From contig OY969813.1 of NCBI GenBank assembly GCA_963703355.1, positions 3,348,001 through 3,412,000 of the forward strand: a DNA stretch of 64,000 nucleotides, read 5' to 3'. Shown here piece after piece: positions 58,889-64,000 of the stretch (within the stretch, counting starts at the first letter, position 1; the number at the start of each line of letters is the position of its first letter). The position numbers and the translations under genes are program-made. Below the pieces are notes generated by a model that saw only the letters and a program-made list of their open reading frames with translations, was not told where the DNA came from and made no database searches. This DNA is from Puia sp963703355. GTDB taxonomy: Bacteria; Bacteroidota; Bacteroidia; Chitinophagales; Chitinophagaceae.

Positions 58889-61639
58889 ATGAAAAAACTT
58901 TTGTTAGCCATATCTGTATTAGCAGTGTCTATGATGGTATTTGTTTTGGTTACCAGACAAAAACCGATTGATTATACAACGCAGGTAAAACCCATTCTAA
59001 ACAGGAGTTGTATAACCTGTCACGGCGGTGTGCGGCAAAAAGGTGGTTTTAGTTTGCTGTTTAGAGATGAAGCTCTTGCAAGGTTGAAGTCAGGAAAATT
59101 TGCGATCATTCCGGGAGATCCAAATCACAGCGAAATGATCCGGCGAATTTCATTGAAGGATCCTGAAGACAGGATGCCATATAAGCACAGTCCGTTAAGT
59201 TCAGATGAGATCAACATACTTACAGCATGGATTAAAGAAGGTGCTGTCTGGGGTGAACACTGGGCTTATGTGCCGGTTAAAGAACCGGAATTGCCAAAGT
59301 TGAAAACATTCTTTGGATTAATAAATTTAAAAAGTGAATGGGCCAGAAATCCTGTCGATCAGTTTATAGAACAAAAACTCAAAGAGCAGCAATTAAATCC
59401 TTCTCCGGAAGCTGATAAGCAAACCCTGTTGCGACGGGTGAGTCTGGATATTACCGGATTACCACCCGATAAAAAAACGGCCGATCGATTTTTAAACGAC
59501 AAAACGGAGCGGGCCTATGCGAATCTGGTAGATACACTGCTTGCTTCTCCCCATTTTGGTGAAAAATGGACAGCCATGTGGCTGGACCTCGCACGATATG
59601 CCGATACTAAAGGGTATGAACGTGACGATGGCCGAAACATCTGGAAATATCGCGACTGGTTAATTCATGCATTTAACGATGATAAACCTTACGATCAGTT
59701 TCTGACAGAACAAATAGCCGGTGATTTAATTCCTGATGCTACCGATGACCAGTTCATCGCTACTGCTTTTCACCGCAATACCATGACAAATGATGAGGGT
59801 GGTACGGATAATGAAGAATTTAGAACTGCAGCGGTGCTGGATCGCGTGAATACTACCTGGGAAGCGATTATGGGTACTACCTTTGGCTGTGTTCAATGCC
59901 ATAGTCATCCTTATGATCCTTTCAGGCATGACGAATATTACAAATTCATGGCATTTTTTAATGACACAAGAGATGAAGACACGGAAGCGGACTATCCATT
60001 GCTGCGAAGTTTTAATGATTCATTACAAAATCAATTATCCATTGTAGTAAACTGGTTGAAAAAAAATATTTCTGCAGAAAAAGCGGCCGAGGTAAAAACA
60101 TTTTTAAGAACCTGGCAGCCCTCATATAATTCTCTCACCTGCGACAGTTTTCTAAATAGCGAACTGAGTGATACTAAATGGCTTGCCTTTCGAAATCATG
60201 CCAGGTGCCGTTTGAAAAAAGTAAATCTAACCGACAGGGATCAGTTGATATATCGCTACCAGCCGTTTACTGCTGGCGGTGTATGGCAAATTCATATCGA
60301 TTCGCCCGGGGGTGAAGTGATCGCAACGATACCCATAATAAAACAAAAAAACATTGACGGTTGGATCATTTCAAAAACGAATATTTCACTTCATAGCGGC
60401 ATACATGACTTGTATTTTACTTATAATAATCGCAATCTGAAAAAAGCGGAAGACAACGGAGTAATTTTTGACTGGTTTTATTTTACTCAGGAACTCCCGG
60501 GCAAAAACATAGAGGGGTATAGTGAAATAAAAAAAAGATATGAGTATCTCTATCAAACCATGCTGCCAACTACTCCTGTAATGATGGATAACCCTTATTA
60601 TATGCATCGCGAGTCCAATGTGTTCGAAAGAGGAAACTGGCTTGTAAAAGGAGAAATGGTGACTCCGGATGTTCCCAAATCCCTCAATCCGCTACCGGCA
60701 AATGCGCCGCGCAACAGAATGGGACTGGCTTTGTGGCTGACATCCAAACAAAATCCGCTGACTGCAAGAACCATGGTGAACAGGGTATGGGAACAATTAT
60801 TTGGAACCGGACTGGTTGAGACACTGGAAGATATGGGGTCACAGGGAATGCTCCCAACACATCCGGAATTGCTTGACTGGCTAAGTTATCAATTCATGAA
60901 TGAATATAACTGGAGCATAAAGAAGTTAATTCGCACTATAGTTATGAGTGCCACCTATCGGGAGGATTCTAAATTGACAACTGAATTGTTACAAAGAGAT
61001 CCAAACAATAAATACTATGCGCGTGGTTCAAGGGTTCGTTTGTCTGCTGAACAGATACGGGATCAGGCGTTATTTATCAGCGGAGTATTGAGTGATTCGA
61101 TGTATGGTCCGAGTGTATACCCCTGGCAACCGAAAGGCATCTGGCTGTCTCCCTGGAACGGCAGGGACTGGGAACAAAGTAAAGGAGAACAGCAATACAG
61201 ACGTGCGTTGTATACATATTGGAAACGATCGGCGGCTTACCCTTCCATGATGACATTTGATGGCATTTCACGCGAAGTTTGCACTGTAAGAAGAATTCGC
61301 ACCAATACGCCATTGCAGGCGTTGGCCACATTAAATGATTCTGCTTATATTGACATGGCGAGACATTTTGCTAACAGGATGCAGCAGGTTTCAGGGACGG
61401 ATGAGAAGCGACAAATTGATGAAGGATATAAGTGGGCAACATTTCATTTACCCGACAAAAAAAGTGAAGCGGCGTTGATGAAACTTTACGAAACAGCATA
61501 TAACCAGTTCAGAAATGACAATGAGAAAACCTGCGAGATGATTGGAGGAGAAAGTAACAATACAAAACCTGAAACGGCTGCTCTTGTAGTTGTTGCGAAT
61601 GCCATTTTAAATTTGGACGAGGTGATGACAAAAAATTAA
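58889..61639 (+). CDS. PSCyt1-DUF1549-DUF1553 cytochrome-like envelope protein
   Basis: This 916-residue protein has an N-terminal helix (anchor or signal). A Planctomycete-type cytochrome c domain follows with heme motif CITCH (Cys41, Cys44, His45) in LNRSCITCHGGVRQKGGF, ending near LTAWIKEGAVWG. DUF1549 comes next (LLRRVSLDITGLPPDKKTAD, WTAMWLDLARYADTKGYERD). A CBM-like segment and DUF1553 close the protein (NPLTARTMVNRVWEQLFGTG, IRTNTPLQALATLNDSAYID). Such proteins always travel with a DUF1501 gene, as here (20 bases downstream). The function is unknown; a redox step on glycans is a common guess. Confidence 0.9.
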   Translation: MKKLLLAISVLAVSMMVFVLVTRQKPIDYTTQVKPILNRSCITCHGGVRQKGGFSLLFRDEALARLKSGKFAIIPGDPNHSEMIRRISLKDPEDRMPYKHSPLSSDEINILTAWIKEGAVWGEHWAYVPVKEPELPKLKTFFGLINLKSEWARNPVDQFIEQKLKEQQLNPSPEADKQTLLRRVSLDITGLPPDKKTADRFLNDKTERAYANLVDTLLASPHFGEKWTAMWLDLARYADTKGYERDDGRNIWKYRDWLIHAFNDDKPYDQFLTEQIAGDLIPDATDDQFIATAFHRNTMTNDEGGTDNEEFRTAAVLDRVNTTWEAIMGTTFGCVQCHSHPYDPFRHDEYYKFMAFFNDTRDEDTEADYPLLRSFNDSLQNQLSIVVNWLKKNISAEKAAEVKTFLRTWQPSYNSLTCDSFLNSELSDTKWLAFRNHARCRLKKVNLTDRDQLIYRYQPFTAGGVWQIHIDSPGGEVIATIPIIKQKNIDGWIISKTNISLHSGIHDLYFTYNNRNLKKAEDNGVIFDWFYFTQELPGKNIEGYSEIKKRYEYLYQTMLPTTPVMMDNPYYMHRESNVFERGNWLVKGEMVTPDVPKSLNPLPANAPRNRMGLALWLTSKQNPLTARTMVNRVWEQLFGTGLVETLEDMGSQGMLPTHPELLDWLSYQFMNEYNWSIKKLIRTIVMSATYREDSKLTTELLQRDPNNKYYARGSRVRLSAEQIRDQALFISGVLSDSMYGPSVYPWQPKGIWLSPWNGRDWEQSKGEQQYRRALYTYWKRSAAYPSMMTFDGISREVCTVRRIRTNTPLQALATLNDSAYIDMARHFANRMQQVSGTDEKRQIDEGYKWATFHLPDKKSEAALMKLYETAYNQFRNDNEKTCEMIGGESNNTKPETAALVVVANAILNLDEVMTKN

Positions 61640-61659
61640 ACAGGCATGAAATCGGGAAA

Positions 61660-63165
61660 ATGACGCAAAAAGAATTACATGATCAACGACTTTTAAAAGA
61701 GGCAGAGCATACTGTAATGCGCATGCATACCAGACGTCATTTTTTGAAAGAAAGTGCCATGGGCTTGGGAGCGCTGGCTCTCGGTAGTTTGATAGGTGGA
61801 TGCACGCACACATCATCTGGAAACGAAGTAGTTTTTGATCCCGCACATCCGTTGATGCCAAAACTTCCTCCATTTCCGGGGAAGGCGAAAAGTGTAATTT
61901 ATCTGCACATGGCTGGTGCACCTTCGCAATTGGAATTATTTGATTACAAACCTGAATTAATGAAGATGGATGGACAGGATTGTCCAAAGTCATTGCTGGA
62001 GGGAAAACGATTTGCATTCATTCGCGGCGTCCCCAAGATGATGGGACCTCAGGCAACATTTGCCCAATATGGCGAGTGCCGGGCATGGGTAAGTGAACAT
62101 ATGCCACATCTGGCAACAATTGTAGATGAAATAAGTTTTTTAAAGGCGGTAACCACAGATCAGTTTAATCATGCACCAGCACAACTCATGGTGCACACCG
62201 GTTCTGCAAGACTGGGCCGACCCAGTTTAGGATCATGGGTAACCTACGGATTGGGTACCGAAAATCAAAACCTTCCTGGTTTTGTTGTGCTTACAAGCGG
62301 TGGTAAAACTCCGGATGCGGGCAAAAGTGTGTGGGGAAGCGGGTTTCTTCCCAGTGTATATCAGGGCGTACAATGCAGAAGTGAAGGCAGTCCCGTACTA
62401 TTTATGAATGATCCTGATGGAATGAACAGGGACTTGCGAAAAGCGTCCATCGACGCGATTGATGAAGTTAACAAACAGGAATACAGCGAGTATCAGGATC
62501 CTGAAATATTATCAAGGATTTCCCAATACGAAATGGCATTTAATATGCAGATTTCAGCTCCCGAAGTAATGAATATAAATAACGAACCACAGTACATACA
62601 CGAGATGTATGGTACCATTCCCGGAAAACCATGTTTTGCAAATAATGTACTGCTTGCAAGGAAACTGGTGGAAAAGGGTGTGCGATTCGTTCAATTGTTC
62701 GACTGGGGTTGGGACAGTCACGGTTCAGATGCTAGTCTTGCTATAGATATAGGATTTATCAATAAATGCAGACAGGTAGATAAATCAATCACGGCGCTGA
62801 TACTCGATCTGAAGCAACGCGGTTTACTTGAAGATACGCTGGTAATTTGGGGTGGAGAATTTGGCAGGACGCCGATGATGGAAAACAGGGAAGGAAAGAA
62901 AATGCCCTTTAAAGGCAGAGATCATCATACGGAGGCGTTTACCATATGGATGGCAGGTGCCGGGATTAAAAAAGGTTTCTGTTATGGAGAAACGGATGAA
63001 ATTGGATATAGCACGATTAGTGGAAAAGTGGAACCATTCGATGTTCAGGCGACAATTCTTAACCAGCTGGGATTCGATCATGAAAAATTTACCTATCAGT
63101 TTCAGGGAAGGCCTTTCCGGTTAACAGACACGAGGGGGAAGGTTATTGAAGAAATACTTACTTAG
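61660..63165 (+). CDS. DUF1501 family Tat lipoprotein
   Basis: The 501-residue protein has a twin-arginine motif (TRRHFLKESAM) followed by a hydrophobic run ending in the lipobox LIGGC, so it is probably exported folded and lipidated. The body shows VIYLHMAGAPSQLELFDYKP and TLVIWGGEFGRTPMMENREG, the DUF1501 signatures that resemble sulfatase/alkaline-phosphatase-fold metal sites. It pairs with the DUF1549/DUF1553 gene immediately upstream and with the TIM-barrel gene downstream (34 bases). The chemistry of the pair is undetermined. Confidence 0.92.
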   Translation: MTQKELHDQRLLKEAEHTVMRMHTRRHFLKESAMGLGALALGSLIGGCTHTSSGNEVVFDPAHPLMPKLPPFPGKAKSVIYLHMAGAPSQLELFDYKPELMKMDGQDCPKSLLEGKRFAFIRGVPKMMGPQATFAQYGECRAWVSEHMPHLATIVDEISFLKAVTTDQFNHAPAQLMVHTGSARLGRPSLGSWVTYGLGTENQNLPGFVVLTSGGKTPDAGKSVWGSGFLPSVYQGVQCRSEGSPVLFMNDPDGMNRDLRKASIDAIDEVNKQEYSEYQDPEILSRISQYEMAFNMQISAPEVMNINNEPQYIHEMYGTIPGKPCFANNVLLARKLVEKGVRFVQLFDWGWDSHGSDASLAIDIGFINKCRQVDKSITALILDLKQRGLLEDTLVIWGGEFGRTPMMENREGKKMPFKGRDHHTEAFTIWMAGAGIKKGFCYGETDEIGYSTISGKVEPFDVQATILNQLGFDHEKFTYQFQGRPFRLTDTRGKVIEEILT

Positions 63166-63199
63166 ATCCCGGTTGAATAAATAGAAAAATTATAATGCA

Positions 63200-64000
63200 T
63201 TGAACAGAAGAAATTTCTTACAAAGTTCCGGCTCTGCCACAACGCTGATGTTACTCTCGTCGATGGAGGCATTGGCATCTTCCAATCTTCCAAATAAAAA
63301 TATGGACAATAATTTTAAGCTGAAGTTGTTAGCAACCAACTGGGGATTTCCAGGCACACTCGATGAATATTGCATCCAAGTTAAGAAGGATGGATACGAC
63401 GGCATTGAACTCTGGTGGCCACTGGAAAAAAAAGATCAGGATGAGTTGTTTGATTGTTTGAGAAGACATACACTGGAAGTTGGATTTTTATGCGGAGGCT
63501 CGGACAGTGATTACCAAAAACATTTCGATCAATTCACAACAATGGTTGATGCTGCTGCCCGGGAATCCATTCAGCGGCCTTTATATATCAACTGTCATAC
63601 CGGAAGGGATTATTTTTCTTTTGAGCAAGGCAAAAGATTTCTTAATCACACAATAGAATTATCCAGAGAAACGGGTATCAAAATCTGCAATGAAACGCAT
63701 CGTTCAAGACTATTATATTCCGCGCCTGTAGCCAGACAATATATGGAAAGCCTGTCCGAACTCCGGGTTACGTTTGACGTTTCACATTGGTGCAATGTTC
63801 ATGAAAGTCTGTTGGCAGATCAACCCGAAACACTTAACATGACTTTGCAGAGGGTCGATCATATTCATGCGCGAATCGGTCATCCTGAAGGTCCGCAGGT
63901 AAATGACCCGCGCGCCCCCGAATGGGATGCTGCTGTCAAGGCCCATTTCGCATGGTGGGATAAAATAGTAGAATTGAAAAAGCAAAAAGGGGAAGTACTT
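63200..64000 (+). CDS. Tat-exported sugar isomerase-like TIM-barrel protein (3' truncated by window edge)
   Basis: The frame is open for 267 codons to the window end. It begins with TTG at 63200 and a twin-arginine motif (LNRRNFLQSSGSATTLML). The ATG at 63195 is followed by a stop, and the frame closes at TAG 63182 upstream, so TTG is the only workable start that keeps the signal. The body reads as a xylose-isomerase-like barrel: VKKDGYDGIELWWPLE, VGFLCGGSDSD, INCHTGRDYF, ICNETHRSRLLYS and VTFDVSHWCNVHESLL, with His and Asp/Glu metal-ligand candidates. It follows DUF1501 by 34 bases in the same operon. Confidence 0.85.
   Translation, partial: MNRRNFLQSSGSATTLMLLSSMEALASSNLPNKNMDNNFKLKLLATNWGFPGTLDEYCIQVKKDGYDGIELWWPLEKKDQDELFDCLRRHTLEVGFLCGGSDSDYQKHFDQFTTMVDAAARESIQRPLYINCHTGRDYFSFEQGKRFLNHTIELSRETGIKICNETHRSRLLYSAPVARQYMESLSELRVTFDVSHWCNVHESLLADQPETLNMTLQRVDHIHARIGHPEGPQVNDPRAPEWDAAVKAHFAWWDKIVELKKQKGEVL

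Overview
The window looks like a chromosomal segment from a member of the Bacteroidota, most likely a Chitinophagaceae-like organism. The evidence is a protein with a gliding-motility/T9SS type B C-terminal domain, TonB-dependent receptors with N-terminal carboxypeptidase-regulatory-like domains paired with DUF4249, Y_Y_Y-type sensor kinases, Bacteroidota-restricted families (DUF5687, DUF4266, DUF3570), and promoters that fit the Bacteroidota pattern TTG-N18-20-TAnnTTTG. No rRNA, tRNA, CRISPR array, prophage or insertion sequence was recognised. All assignments come from reading the sequence; no database search was run.

Layout. 1-1.1 kb: 3' end of a Y_Y_Y sensor histidine kinase. 1.4-6.3 kb: small heat-shock protein with a clear terminator, an NTF2-like protein, a lipoprotein amidohydrolase, and a minus-strand trio (Bacteroidota hypothetical protein, VOC protein, AlkD-like protein). 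6.6-7.9 kb: remnant of a TPR-histidine kinase with two internal deletions. 7.9-13.9 kb: HGSNAT-like acyltransferase, flavin monooxygenase, a RHH/PIN toxin-antitoxin pair with a readable promoter-operator, two small envelope proteins, and a DPP IV-type peptidase. 14.0-18.6 kb: complete two-propeller Y_Y_Y sensor kinase followed by a lipoprotein. 18.9-27.5 kb: TPR lipoprotein, a macroglobulin-like protein carrying a TonB plug, a DUF5687/ABC ATPase exporter pair, and a TonB receptor/DUF4249 pair. 27.46-27.56 kb: fourteen-unit heptamer tandem repeat. 27.6-30.4 kb: thioredoxin-like / ApbE / DUF4266 / DUF3570 operon.

30.5-34.7 kb: M1 aminopeptidase, PpiC-type isomerase, alpha/beta hydrolase. 34.8-45.7 kb: an amino-sugar locus read in two directions. 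To the left are an M1-like peptidase, an M24 peptidase and a GH20 hexosaminidase; to the right are nagB, nagA, a sulfatase, an EXPERA membrane protein and an SDR enzyme. Together these would release GlcNAc-type sugars from glycoconjugates and feed them into glycolysis. 45.7-48.2 kb: Tat-exported sugar isomerase-like and Gfo/Idh/MocA proteins. 48.3-55.6 kb: lectin/PKD T9SS substrate, OMP_b-brl_3 receptor, GT39 glycosyltransferase and PAP2 phosphatase. 55.8-57.4 kb: a DUF4242/cyclase-like/AraC regulator next to a secreted DUF4242 protein. 57.4-64 kb: OsmC protein, then a rightward operon with an alpha/beta hydrolase, a DUF1549/DUF1553 cytochrome-like protein, a Tat lipoprotein DUF1501, and a TTG-initiated TIM-barrel protein running off the window.

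The most promising leads for undescribed biology are the Trx/ApbE/DUF4266/DUF3570 operon, the DUF4242-fused regulator beside its secreted single-domain relative, the plug-in-macroglobulin protein with its ABC exporter, and two promoters whose -7 box ends exactly three bases before the start codon, which suggests leaderless mRNAs.
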